Assembly (NCBI GenBank): GCA_021399395.1
Contig: JAAFKJ010000120.1
Coordinates: 1 to 35,960 of the forward strand
DNA length: 35,960 bases
Reading direction: 5' to 3'
Origin: Candidatus Heimdallarchaeota archaeon
Lineage (GTDB): Archaea; Asgardarchaeota; Heimdallarchaeia; Heimdallarchaeales; Heimdallarchaeaceae
In this document: piece by piece, positions 1 to 7,405 of the stretch
Numbering within the stretch: the first letter of the stretch is position 1
Layout of the letters: each line of letters opens with the position of its first letter
The notes under the pieces: model-generated
What the model saw: the letters and a program-made list of their open reading frames with translations, nothing else
Databases searched by the model: none
What the model was told of the DNA's origin: nothing
Position numbers and translations under genes: made by a program

Positions 1-54
1 ATAACGCACAGAAGAAACCGAAAAAGAAAAAGAAAAAAGAAAAAAAATATTTAG
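1..54 (+). other. Possible 3' end of a plus-strand gene with a lysine/arginine-rich tail
   Basis: The left edge is a run of AAA/AAG/AGA codons. Frame 1 stays open from base 1 and ends with TAG at 52-54, two bases before the end of the minus-strand DUF4389-like gene. Frame 3 also reads a lysine-rich stretch (begins NAQKKPKKKK) but would continue to base 155 across the opposite gene. A basic C-terminal tail is plausible because the SDR gene nearby ends the same way. The frame cannot be settled without upstream sequence. Confidence 0.3.
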
Positions 55-55
55 A

Positions 56-340
56 TTATGCCTTTGGAAATAGATCAGGCACATCATCTGTTGCTGCTAG
101 GAAGTACATGTATAGATGTCCTATCCACTTAGCAATTCTTAATACGAAATCATAATGCAGTTTGAATCTCTTACCCATTATCAATACTGTTATACAATTA
201 ATAAAGAAGGTAATTCCAATGATGAAATTGAAAATCATCATCACTAATCCAATGATTATGCCGTATAGAATCTGCAACAAAGGTCTTATGATACAGAAGT
301 TTAATCTACTTGCTGCTTCTTTGAAACCAGGTAGCGACAT
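56..340 (-). CDS. Small membrane protein, DUF4389-like
   Basis: A 94-residue protein with two hydrophobic helices (about residues 18-35 and 37-55) followed by a conserved-looking tail: FVLRIAKWIGHLYMYFLAATDDVPDL. The arrangement 'basic loop, Arg-x-x-x-Trp, helix, Leu/Ala-Thr-Asp-x-x-Pro' is what I recall of DUF4389 proteins, which are normally one- or two-domain membrane proteins of unknown function. This copy is short, equal to a single DUF4389 unit. A TATA box (minus-strand TTTTATATA at 366-374) sits about 30 bases upstream of the ATG, so the mRNA should be leaderless or nearly so. No function can be assigned; family match is by eye only. Confidence 0.6.
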   Translation of the reverse strand: MSLPGFKEAASRLNFCIIRPLLQILYGIIIGLVMMIFNFIIGITFFINCITVLIMGKRFKLHYDFVLRIAKWIGHLYMYFLAATDDVPDLFPKA

Positions 341-365
341 AGTACTTTAAAGAAAAACAAACTTC

Positions 366-374
366 TATATAAAA
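366..374 (-). promoter_or_regulatory. TATA box of the DUF4389-like gene
   Basis: Minus-strand TTTTATATA, centred about 30 bases from the ATG at 340, which is the archaeal spacing for a leaderless or very short-leader transcript. Confidence 0.5.
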
Positions 375-437
375 TTATGTGCAGAGGTATGAACAGTGGT
401 AAAAATCGGATTTCTATGTGAGATAAAATAGCACACT

Positions 438-468
438 TTTCAGTTGGTATATAAACAGCTGACTGAAA
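438..468 (+). promoter_or_regulatory. TATA box inside a perfect inverted repeat, promoter of the SDR gene
   Basis: TATATAAA at 448-455 is flanked by TTTCAGT (438-444) and its exact complement ACTGAAA (462-468). An inverted repeat that brackets the TATA box is a natural place for a repressor to block TBP/TFB. The gene start lies 111 bases downstream of the box, leaving a leader of about 85 bases. Confidence 0.5.
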
Positions 469-484
469 CGTTTTTTCAATTTTC

Positions 485-529
485 TGAAATCAGTAATTAC
501 AATTCCAATTTCTTGGAATTACTGTTTCA
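485..529 (+). promoter_or_regulatory. Hairpin in the leader of the SDR gene
   Basis: The inner stem is AATTCCAA (501-508) with TTGGAATT (513-520), a perfect 8-base pairing around a 4-base loop. An outer stem follows: TGAAA and CAGT (485-494) pair with ACTG and TTTCA (521-529), separated by small bulges. An alternative pairing CAGTAATT (491-498) with AATTACTG (517-524) is mutually exclusive with the inner stem. It ends 38 bases before the ATG. It may be a second operator or a structured 5' leader. Confidence 0.5.
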
Positions 530-566
530 CTGGATTTTTCATAAGTGTCGATGTGCATATTGACTC

Positions 567-1592
567 ATGAAGGTCTTGGTTACTGGGGCATTTGGTAATG
601 TAGGTCAGAATGCAGTGAAAGTTTTACTTGAACGGGGGTACTCGGTACGTTGTTTTGATCTAAAAAATCCAAAAAACCAACGAATAAAAAATAGATTGTT
701 GAGACATGGAAAATTTGAGGTAGTCTGGGGTGATATTAGAGATTCTAATACAATTGTTAAATTAGTTCCTGATGTGGAGTTTATAATTCATCTTGCTGCA
801 ATAATCCCACCTCTAGCATATGAAATTCCTAAACTTGCATATGATGTAAATGTAAAAGGATCGATAAGTTTGATTAAGGCAACTGCGAAGATGAAAACAC
901 CTCCGAAATTTGTTTATGCTTCATCAATTGCAGTACATGGAAATAGAATGGAGAAAAATCCACCTACTAAGGTTAATGATCCTCTTAAACCACTTGATTA
1001 TGATAATTATGCTCAGCATAAGATAGAGGTAGAAAAATTTCTTAGGAAAATGGAAATTCCTTGGACTATCTTGCGTTTTGCAGCAATAACACCATATGAA
1101 CTAGGATGGACAATTCCTGATATAATGTATGATATACCTTTAGATCAAAGGATTGAGGTTGCTGATTCAAGAGATGTTGCTTTAGCATGTGTTAATGCAC
1201 TATCAGCTGAAACTATAGGAAAAACACTATTTATAGGAGGTGGGGAAGGAAATCAGCTGTATCAAAGAGATTTTGTTTCATTGATTCTAGAAGCAGTAGG
1301 AGTTGGAATGCTACCTGAGGAAGCTTTTAAGAAAGCAAAAAAAATGTCAGACTATTATCATTGCGACTGGATGGATACTGAGGAAGCACAGGCACTTCTA
1401 CAATTCCAGAGATTTACCTTTAGCGATTTTATTAAAAAGTTTAGGAGAAAAGTGAGTTTCAGAAGATTCATAATTATTATCTTCAGACCAATAGCGCGTG
1501 CAGTAATCTTGGCAAAATCTCCATACTATCAAAAACCCAAGAAGAAGAAAAATAAAACAAAGAATCAGAACAAGCGCTCAATTGTTAATTGA
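567..1592 (+). CDS. Extended short-chain dehydrogenase/NAD-dependent epimerase with basic membrane-binding tail
   Basis: A 341-residue Rossmann-fold sugar-nucleotide epimerase or dehydratase-like protein. The nucleotide motif GAFGNVG is at residues 7-13, an acidic residue after beta-3 is at WGDIRD, the active-site Ser lies in YASS (117-120) and the catalytic pair is Tyr148-x-x-x-Lys152 (YAQHK), so the active site is intact. Homologues act on NDP-sugars or related substrates with NAD(P); the substrate here is unknown. The last 45 residues are unusual: an Ile/Phe-rich amphipathic or hydrophobic stretch (FRRFIIIIF) and then a Lys/Asn-rich tail, which suggests attachment to the membrane surface. 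An in-frame stop just upstream (561-563) fixes the ATG at 567. It appears to be a single-gene transcript. Confidence 0.85.
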   Translation: MKVLVTGAFGNVGQNAVKVLLERGYSVRCFDLKNPKNQRIKNRLLRHGKFEVVWGDIRDSNTIVKLVPDVEFIIHLAAIIPPLAYEIPKLAYDVNVKGSISLIKATAKMKTPPKFVYASSIAVHGNRMEKNPPTKVNDPLKPLDYDNYAQHKIEVEKFLRKMEIPWTILRFAAITPYELGWTIPDIMYDIPLDQRIEVADSRDVALACVNALSAETIGKTLFIGGGEGNQLYQRDFVSLILEAVGVGMLPEEAFKKAKKMSDYYHCDWMDTEEAQALLQFQRFTFSDFIKKFRRKVSFRRFIIIIFRPIARAVILAKSPYYQKPKKKKNKTKNQNKRSIVN

Positions 1593-1606
1593 GACATTTT
1601 TCTTCA
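1577..1606 (+). terminator. Hairpin plus T-run terminator of the SDR gene
   Basis: CTCAATT (1577-1583), loop GTT, AATTGAG (1587-1593) forms a perfect 7-base stem over the stop codon, followed by ACATTTTTCTTC and further T-rich sequence. It looks like an intrinsic terminator. Confidence 0.55.
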
Positions 1607-1692
1607 ATTATTTCTTCTTTTTCATATTTTTTCATAATGCCAAGATATATATATCACTAAATGACATCTAAACCATAAAAATAGTTTAGAGC

Positions 1693-1701
1693 TATAAAAT
1701 A
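1693..1701 (+). promoter_or_regulatory. TATA box of dnaK
   Basis: TATAAAATA centred about 42 bases before the ATG, so transcription would start near 1720-1725. The short leader contains GGTGA, complementary to the 16S 3' end, four bases before the start codon. A second TATA-like run (TATATATAT, 1645-1653) lies further upstream and could be an additional, for example heat-inducible, promoter. Confidence 0.5.
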
Positions 1702-1738
1702 TATTCACAAAAACTAACGTACCTTATTAGGTGATTTA

Positions 1739-3631
1739 ATGAGCGAAGATACAAAGAAAGAACTCGTTGTAGGAATTGATTTAGGAACTACTAACTCTGG
1801 TATTGCTTATATGGTTGCAGGCAAGCCTGAGATTATTCCAAATATAGAGGGAGGAAGAATTACTCCTAGTGTTATCATATTTAATGAAGATGGTACTCGA
1901 ACTGTCGGAATTCAAGCAAAAAGACAAGCTATATCTATGCCTGATCGAACTCAGAGAAGTATTAAGAGAAAGATGGGTACTGATTACACATTCAAAGTTG
2001 ATGACAAAGTATACAAACCTGAAGAGATGTCAGCAATGATTTTGTCAAAACTTAAAGAAGACGCAGAAGCTTATCTTAACCAAAAAATTGAGAAAGCAGT
2101 TATCACTGTTCCAGCTTATTTTAGCGACTCACAAAGACAAGCAACAAAAGACGCAGGAGAAATAGCTGGATTAGATGTTCTAAGAATTGTAAATGAACCA
2201 ACTGCAAGTGCTCTTGCTTATGGTTTGGACAAGGAAGGAGCTGAAATAGTGCTAGTGTTTGACTTAGGTGGTGGAACATTTGATGTTTCCATACTAGAGC
2301 TTGACGATGGCCTATTTCGTGTTATTGCTACCAGTGGGAACAATCTTCTCGGAGGAGATGATTGGGATCAACGAATTATCGATTGGATTATTGCTGAATT
2401 CAAGAAGAAAGAGGGCATTGATTTAGCAAAGGACACCAAAGTTGTTCAAAGACTAAAAGATGCAGCTGAAGAAGCTAAAATTGAACTCACTTCTAAAGTT
2501 AAAACAAACATAAGTCTACCATATATTTCAGCTGACGCTTCTGGACCTAAACATCTTGATTTAGAGTTATCAAGAGCTAAGTTTGAAGATATGACTAAAG
2601 ATTTAGTCGAAAAATGTGCTGGACCTTCAAGACAGGCTATGAAAGACGCTAAGGTTAAAGCTGGCGACTTAGATAAAGCTATACTTGTTGGTGGAGCAAC
2701 AAGGATGCCAATGATTAGAGATATGGCTAAAGAGTTATTCGGAAAAGAACCTCACAAAGGTGTTGCACCAGAAGAGGTTGTAGCCTTAGGTGCAGCAGTT
2801 CAAGCTGCTGTTCTTGCAGGAGAAGTTAAGGATATCTTGCTTCTAGATGTTACCCCACTATCTTTAGGTGTTGAAACTCTTGGAAATGTTATGACTCCTC
2901 TTATTGAAAGAAATACTACTATTCCGGTCACTAAGAAGAATGTCTTTACAACAGCTGCAGATATGCAAACTTCTGTTGAAGTACATGTTCTACAAGGAGA
3001 ACGTACAATGGCAGCTGATAATATTACTCTGGGTAGATTTCAACTAGTAGGTATTCCTGCTGCTCCTCGTGGTATTCCACAAGTCGAAGTATCATTTGAT
3101 ATTGATGCAAATGGAATATTACAAGTTTCAGCAAAAGATCTTGGTACTGGGAAAGAACAAAGTATAGTTATTCAATCCTCTCATCTTTCCGATAGTGATA
3201 TTGATAAGATGAAAGCTGATGCTGAGCAGTATAAGGAAGAAGATGCTATTCGTAAAGAGCAAATCGACGCACGCAATACTGCTGAACAAGCTGTTTATTC
3301 AACTGAAAAGACCATTAAAGAATTAGGTGAAAAACTATCTGATTCTGAGAAGAAAGCTCTAGAAGATAAGATGGAAGCACTCAAGAAAGAAATGGAAACT
3401 GAGGATACTGAGAAGATTAAGGCTAAAACAGAAGAGTTAATGCAAGAAATGATGCAAATTTCTCAAAGGATCTACGCTGAAACAGGACAAGCTCCTGGTG
3501 CAGAAGGTCCTCAACCAGATGCAGGTGCTTATGGTCCCGGAGATCCTCAAGGACAACCTCCAACACAACCAGATATTAATGAAGAACAAGTTATCGATGT
3601 TGATTATGAACCAGTAGACGATGATGAGTAA
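1739..3631 (+). CDS. dnaK: Hsp70 chaperone DnaK
   Basis: A full-length Hsp70 (630 residues). The nucleotide-binding domain shows the three actin-fold signatures: [10 protein letters not shown] near residue 13, [12 protein letters not shown] near 175, and [10 protein letters not shown] near 315. The substrate-binding domain begins after [13 protein letters not shown], then a helical lid, a Gly/Pro/Gln-rich linker and an acidic end ([13 protein letters not shown]). It lacks the extra segment that proteobacterial DnaK has in its N-terminal lobe, so it resembles the Gram-positive/archaeal type. Archaeal dnaK genes are generally regarded as acquired from bacteria. It binds exposed hydrophobic segments in an ATP cycle driven by DnaJ, encoded next. 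The nucleotide exchange factor gene grpE, often adjacent, is not in this window. Confidence 0.97.
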   Translation: MSEDTKKELVVGIDLGTTNSGIAYMVAGKPEIIPNIEGGRITPSVIIFNEDGTRTVGIQAKRQAISMPDRTQRSIKRKMGTDYTFKVDDKVYKPEEMSAMILSKLKEDAEAYLNQKIEKAVITVPAYFSDSQRQATKDAGEIAGLDVLRIVNEPTASALAYGLDKEGAEIVLVFDLGGGTFDVSILELDDGLFRVIATSGNNLLGGDDWDQRIIDWIIAEFKKKEGIDLAKDTKVVQRLKDAAEEAKIELTSKVKTNISLPYISADASGPKHLDLELSRAKFEDMTKDLVEKCAGPSRQAMKDAKVKAGDLDKAILVGGATRMPMIRDMAKELFGKEPHKGVAPEEVVALGAAVQAAVLAGEVKDILLLDVTPLSLGVETLGNVMTPLIERNTTIPVTKKNVFTTAADMQTSVEVHVLQGERTMAADNITLGRFQLVGIPAAPRGIPQVEVSFDIDANGILQVSAKDLGTGKEQSIVIQSSHLSDSDIDKMKADAEQYKEEDAIRKEQIDARNTAEQAVYSTEKTIKELGEKLSDSEKKALEDKMEALKKEMETEDTEKIKAKTEELMQEMMQISQRIYAETGQAPGAEGPQPDAGAYGPGDPQGQPPTQPDINEEQVIDVDYEPVDDDE

Positions 3632-3655
3632 TTCTTCTTCTATTTCTTTTCTCTT
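3632..3655 (+). terminator. Pyrimidine-rich tract after dnaK
   Basis: Directly after the stop codon lies a T/C-only run (ttcttcttctatttcttttc). Archaeal RNA polymerase commonly terminates at such T-rich tracts. No hairpin is present. Confidence 0.35.
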
Positions 3656-3721
3656 CAACCGATAATATTTTTATTACTTAGCTTTTTTATTCATATATCT
3701 CCATATTATTGAGGATAGAAA

Positions 3722-4897
3722 ATGTCGAATAAAAGAGATTACTATGAAGTTCTAGAAGTATCAAAGGATGCAACTGAAAATGACATAAAAAAAGCCTTCA
3801 GAAAGAAAGCGATGGAGTATCATCCTGACAGGAATCCCGATAATCCTAAAGCTGCTGATAAATTCAAAGAAGCAACAGAAGCCTACGATATTCTGTCCAA
3901 TCCTGAGAAAAGATCCTCATATGATAGATTTGGTTTCGCAGGAGTTCAATCAGACTTTTCCTCTGTAAACATGGGAGATTATTCAACATTTTCAGATCTA
4001 TTTTCTTCATTATTTAGAGATGATTTCTTTGGTGATGACATATTTAGTCAATTCTTTGGAGGAAGAGGTCGCTCTCGTCGTTCTTCAGGGCCACAAAAGG
4101 GTTCAGACTTGCTAATGGATTATAAGATTGATTTTGAAGAAGCAATCTATGGAACAAAAAAAGTTGTTGAAGTCCCGATTAAGAAAGAATGTGTAGAATG
4201 TAAAGGTAGTGGTGCTCAAGAAGGTTCTTCTCCTAAGAGTTGCCCAAACTGTCAAGGTTCTGGTGTTGAAACTGTACAAAGACAAATGGGTTTTACACGT
4301 TATATCTCTCAACAAGCATGTAGTAAATGTAGAGGGAAGGGGTCGATAATCGAAAAACCTTGTAAGACTTGCCGTGGTTCAGGTAGATCTGATGAGAACG
4401 AAAAAATCAAACTTGAAATTCCATCTGGTGTAGATTCTGGTTTTAGGTTAAGAATAAGAAACAAAGGTGAAGAAGGGAGATCAGGGGGTACAAGAGGAGA
4501 CCTCTATGTTAGATTGATAGTTGACAGTCACGAATTCTATAAACGCCAAGGAGACAATCTCATCGTGGAATTAGAAATACCATTTGCAATAGCAGTTCTT
4601 GGGGGAGAAATAAAGGTTCCAACTCCATATGGAGCTGAAAAAGTCAAAATCCCTAAGAAAACTAAAGAAGGTCAAATTCTCAGATTACAAAGAAAAGGTA
4701 TTCAACGTAAAACCCAATATGGGATGAGTTATGGAGATTTTCTTATTCTTGTACATTATAGTATCCCTGGTAAATTGAATGATGAAGAGAAAGAACTTCT
4801 CGAAAAATTGAAAGAAATCTCGAAAATGCCTTCAAAACAAGAAAAATTGTTCAAGAAGCTTATTGATACATCAAAAGCGAACAAAGTTGATGAATAG
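3722..4897 (+). CDS. dnaJ: Class A J-domain co-chaperone DnaJ
   Basis: A 391-residue class A (type I) Hsp40. The J domain spans about residues 4-70 with the HPD motif (YHPDRN) that triggers Hsp70 ATP hydrolysis. A Phe/Ser/Gly-rich linker follows, then four CxxCxGxG repeats (CVECKGSG, CPNCQGSG, CSKCRGKG, CKTCRGSG) that form the two zinc centres, then the beta-rich peptide-binding domains. The linker is less glycine-rich than in E. coli DnaJ. It lies 90 bases after dnaK on the same strand, with GAGG seven bases before the ATG and a TATA-like run (tcatatatct) about 30 bases upstream, so it may also be transcribed separately. It delivers clients to DnaK and stimulates its ATPase. Confidence 0.96.
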   Translation: MSNKRDYYEVLEVSKDATENDIKKAFRKKAMEYHPDRNPDNPKAADKFKEATEAYDILSNPEKRSSYDRFGFAGVQSDFSSVNMGDYSTFSDLFSSLFRDDFFGDDIFSQFFGGRGRSRRSSGPQKGSDLLMDYKIDFEEAIYGTKKVVEVPIKKECVECKGSGAQEGSSPKSCPNCQGSGVETVQRQMGFTRYISQQACSKCRGKGSIIEKPCKTCRGSGRSDENEKIKLEIPSGVDSGFRLRIRNKGEEGRSGGTRGDLYVRLIVDSHEFYKRQGDNLIVELEIPFAIAVLGGEIKVPTPYGAEKVKIPKKTKEGQILRLQRKGIQRKTQYGMSYGDFLILVHYSIPGKLNDEEKELLEKLKEISKMPSKQEKLFKKLIDTSKANKVDE

Positions 4898-4918
4898 TAA
4901 CTCAATTCCTTCAGATAC

Positions 4919-4928
4919 TTTTTTATTT
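4919..4928 (+). promoter_or_regulatory. TATA-like element ahead of the zinc-ribbon protein operon
   Basis: CTTTTTTATTT centred about 27 bases before the ATG at 4951, which fits a leaderless start for this operon. The element is T-rich and not a strong consensus. Confidence 0.3.
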
Positions 4929-4950
4929 CAAAGTTAACAAATATCTATTG

Positions 4951-5742
4951 ATGAGTGAAGAATTTATTCGCTGTAAAGATTGTGGAAACCTCAATATTGT
5001 GGGTTCTACAAGATGTGTTTTTTGTAACAATCCTTTTGGTGGGGAAGAAACAGAGCCTAATAAAGACCCTGTTCCAGAGGTTTCGATTGCACCTTCAGTC
5101 GATAGCATTCCTGCCCCAGATGAGAAAAAGGAAGAGGTTGAAATGTCTCTACCAAAACTCCCAGATATTGATGTTACTCAACAAAAACCAAAGAAAAAGG
5201 AAGTTATTCTTACAGACACAACTTTTGTTGAACCAACCCTTACAAGAAAATTCTTCATGATCTCTCTTTATTCAATCCTAGTTGCGGTTGTGCATTATCT
5301 ATTGAATCTTTTGGTTTCTATAATTTCAGTTAGAATAGAAAATCCCAGTGTTGATGCTTTTCCTATAAGTGCAGATTTGAATCAATACATCGCTATTAAT
5401 GCAGTTAGTATTATCTTAGGTGTTCCTTTCGCAATAGCTATCGGTTATGTAATAGGGAAGATAATTAGAAAATACAATAGTAAGAAGTCAAGTTTCATAA
5501 AATGGTTCAGTTTCGCAGTTGTTATTGACTTGATCATTAATGTTGGAATCACCATTGGTTTAGTATTTGCTTTCAATACTTTGAATGAAAATGATGTTCT
5601 CTTTCTTAAACTGATAGGAGCTGCATTCATCTTTCTGGTAGTTAGCGTTATTACGCTATTCATCCCCATGATTTCTGGTTCATTTCTAATATTCACCGAG
5701 ATTGATAAAATATTCTTTCCAAAAAAATATGTTGAATTTTAG
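4951..5742 (+). CDS. Zinc-ribbon protein with four transmembrane helices
   Basis: About 263 residues. The N terminus is a zinc ribbon: CKDCGN near residue 8 and CVFCNN near residue 22, a CxxC-x(n)-CxxC arrangement. A charged Pro/Glu/Lys-rich linker of about 60 residues follows, then four hydrophobic helices (starting near FFMISLYSIL, YIAINAVSII, FIKWFSFAVV and LFLKLIGAAF). Proteins with an N-terminal zinc ribbon and a C-terminal helical membrane region are frequent in archaea and mostly uncharacterised. The ORF track starts at a TTG (4948); the ATG immediately after it is the better start and matches the promoter spacing. The stop codon overlaps the next start by one base, so the next two genes are probably co-transcribed with it. 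Confidence 0.75.
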   Translation: MSEEFIRCKDCGNLNIVGSTRCVFCNNPFGGEETEPNKDPVPEVSIAPSVDSIPAPDEKKEEVEMSLPKLPDIDVTQQKPKKKEVILTDTTFVEPTLTRKFFMISLYSILVAVVHYLLNLLVSIISVRIENPSVDAFPISADLNQYIAINAVSIILGVPFAIAIGYVIGKIIRKYNSKKSSFIKWFSFAVVIDLIINVGITIGLVFAFNTLNENDVLFLKLIGAAFIFLVVSVITLFIPMISGSFLIFTEIDKIFFPKKYVEF

Positions 5743-6194
5743 TGGTGAATTTTTTGGGATATGAAGATAGCAAATTAACAAAGTTCCTCAAACATGAAAT
5801 AGATTCCATAAACATGCATCTCCCAAAGAAACGAGTAAGTCTGGAGATGGCACTGAAAGGTTTTAATCTCTATGTTAGTAAAGAAAATAATCAAATTCAC
5901 ATAGATATGAAAGAAGTGCAACTTCTAAAGGAACTGTGTCCCATCGAGAAACTCAAGAGCGTATACCTCCCTATTCTTATTATTAGACGAAGAGACCTTG
6001 GAACTGGAACCTACGTTATATCTGGGGAACTTATTGAGCAATATCTGGTTCTCAAAGCGATAAGCAAAATTGACGAGGATTGGGATAAATTCACCCAAAA
6101 AGAACTTAAATCTAGTTCATTGTTTTTATACAAGCCAAATTTAATAGAATTAAGAAAAGTTCTACCAACAAGTACAGTTATTGGATTTTCATAG
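5742..6194 (+). CDS. UPF0216 (DUF61) family protein
   Basis: A 150-residue soluble protein that I recognise as UPF0216/DUF61, an archaea-specific family of unknown function. Family features seen are the N-terminal helix leading into HLPKKR (about residues 26-31), a central stretch with alternating acidic and hydrophobic residues, and the LPI..RRRDLGTGTYVISGEL segment. The C-terminal 40 residues beyond the usual domain are not typical, and the protein is somewhat longer than most family members. It begins with GTG sharing one base with the TAG of the preceding gene; a second GTG follows immediately, so the exact start is ambiguous by one codon. Translation is probably coupled to the upstream cistron. 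Confidence 0.8.
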   Translation: MVNFLGYEDSKLTKFLKHEIDSINMHLPKKRVSLEMALKGFNLYVSKENNQIHIDMKEVQLLKELCPIEKLKSVYLPILIIRRRDLGTGTYVISGELIEQYLVLKAISKIDEDWDKFTQKELKSSSLFLYKPNLIELRKVLPTSTVIGFS

Positions 6195-6205
6195 AAGTGG
6201 TGAAA

Positions 6206-7390
6206 ATGAATAAATATGAAATATCAAAAGAAAATCATCTTAACAGAATTGAAAGATTAAGGAAATTCATGAACGAAAATGAAATGGGATCATTTGTCTT
6301 CTTCAACCCATTATCAATATATTATTTGACAGGGTATCATTTTATCGCAACAGAACGGCCTGTAGCTCTAGTTCTTCCAGTTGCTGAAGAACCATGGTTC
6401 TATGTACCAAGATTAGAGCAAGAGCATCTAATTGAAAAAATTCCTTGGGTAGGAAGAGAATTATATTTCGAATATCCTGATGAGAAACATCCTGCAAATA
6501 TTTTCATTGAGAAACTTATCGAACGTAAGTTAACTGAGAAAAAAATTGGGATGGAATCACCATCATTTTCAAGCTATTGGGGATATGAAGGACCAAAATT
6601 AACTGATCTACTCGAGAATAAAGCAAAAACCGAATTACATCCATTTTTAGTAAGAAATATAAGGAAAATTAAGGATGAAGAAGAACTCAAACTGATAAAG
6701 ATATCAGCAAAATATGGTGACCTAGCACACCGACTATTACAAGAGTATACAGCTGAAGGGAAAAATGAAGTAGAAGTATCTCTTCAAGCTAACATTGAAG
6801 CTTCGGAAAAACTATTTGTGGACTTGAAAGGTTTTATCCCACGGGGACTACTTCCTGCAAGGGCGGGATATCGAGGTCAGATAGGAGCTTGGTCAGCTAT
6901 TCCCCATTCTGTTCTACAGAAAACTATTTTCAAAAAAGGTGATGTTCTAGTTACAGGAGCTTCTGCAAATATTTCTGGTTATCACTCAGAGCTAGAACGA
7001 ACAATGTTTATAGGTCCTCCTAGTGATAAACAGAAACGGTTCTTTGATGTTATGAAAAAATCTCAAGATGCTGCTTTAGATGCTTTCGGTCCAAATATAC
7101 CTTGTAGTGATGTAGATAAAGTTGCAAGAAAAGTACTCAAAGACGAAGGGTTCTTTCACTTAGTTCAACATCATACAGGACATGCTATAGGTTTGGAAGG
7201 CCATGAAGCACCATTTCTAGATATAGGTATTGATGAAATTATCAAACCCGGAATGGTCTTTACCTGTGAACCTGGAATTTACGAATACAAATTTGGAGGT
7301 TTCAGACATTCAGATACAGTAATAATAACAGAAGAAGGATCTGAACACATAACCCCTTATCCCAGAGATCTTGAAGATTTGATTATTTGA
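6206..7390 (+). CDS. M24 (creatinase/prolidase-fold) family protein with substituted metal ligands
   Basis: About 394 residues with the two-domain layout of Xaa-Pro peptidases: an N-terminal creatinase-like domain (residues 1-150, containing SIYYLTGYHF) and a C-terminal pita-bread domain. In active dimetal enzymes the ligands are Asp, Asp, His, Glu, Glu. Here the first Asp position is Gly (GASANISGYHSE), the second is Glu, the His is kept (HHTGHAIGLEGHE), the first Glu is kept (TCEPGIY), and the last is Ser (GGFRHSDT). Three of five are therefore changed, as in creatinase, which needs no metal. It may be a hydrolase with another mechanism or a binding protein. The ATG with GGTGA just upstream is preferred over the GTG at 6197. 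It is the last gene of the 4951 operon and tail-to-tail with map. Confidence 0.8.
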   Translation: MNKYEISKENHLNRIERLRKFMNENEMGSFVFFNPLSIYYLTGYHFIATERPVALVLPVAEEPWFYVPRLEQEHLIEKIPWVGRELYFEYPDEKHPANIFIEKLIERKLTEKKIGMESPSFSSYWGYEGPKLTDLLENKAKTELHPFLVRNIRKIKDEEELKLIKISAKYGDLAHRLLQEYTAEGKNEVEVSLQANIEASEKLFVDLKGFIPRGLLPARAGYRGQIGAWSAIPHSVLQKTIFKKGDVLVTGASANISGYHSELERTMFIGPPSDKQKRFFDVMKKSQDAALDAFGPNIPCSDVDKVARKVLKDEGFFHLVQHHTGHAIGLEGHEAPFLDIGIDEIIKPGMVFTCEPGIYEYKFGGFRHSDTVIITEEGSEHITPYPRDLEDLII

Positions 7391-7405
7391 CAAATCTTCT
7401 TTTAA

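Noticed and set aside
162-350. 62-residue plus-strand ORF
   Set aside because: Complement of the DUF4389-like gene, which has membrane-helix pattern and a well-placed promoter.
485-529. tRNA or riboswitch in the SDR leader
   Set aside because: No cloverleaf, no T-loop or anticodon arm, and no known riboswitch core; only a single extended hairpin is visible.
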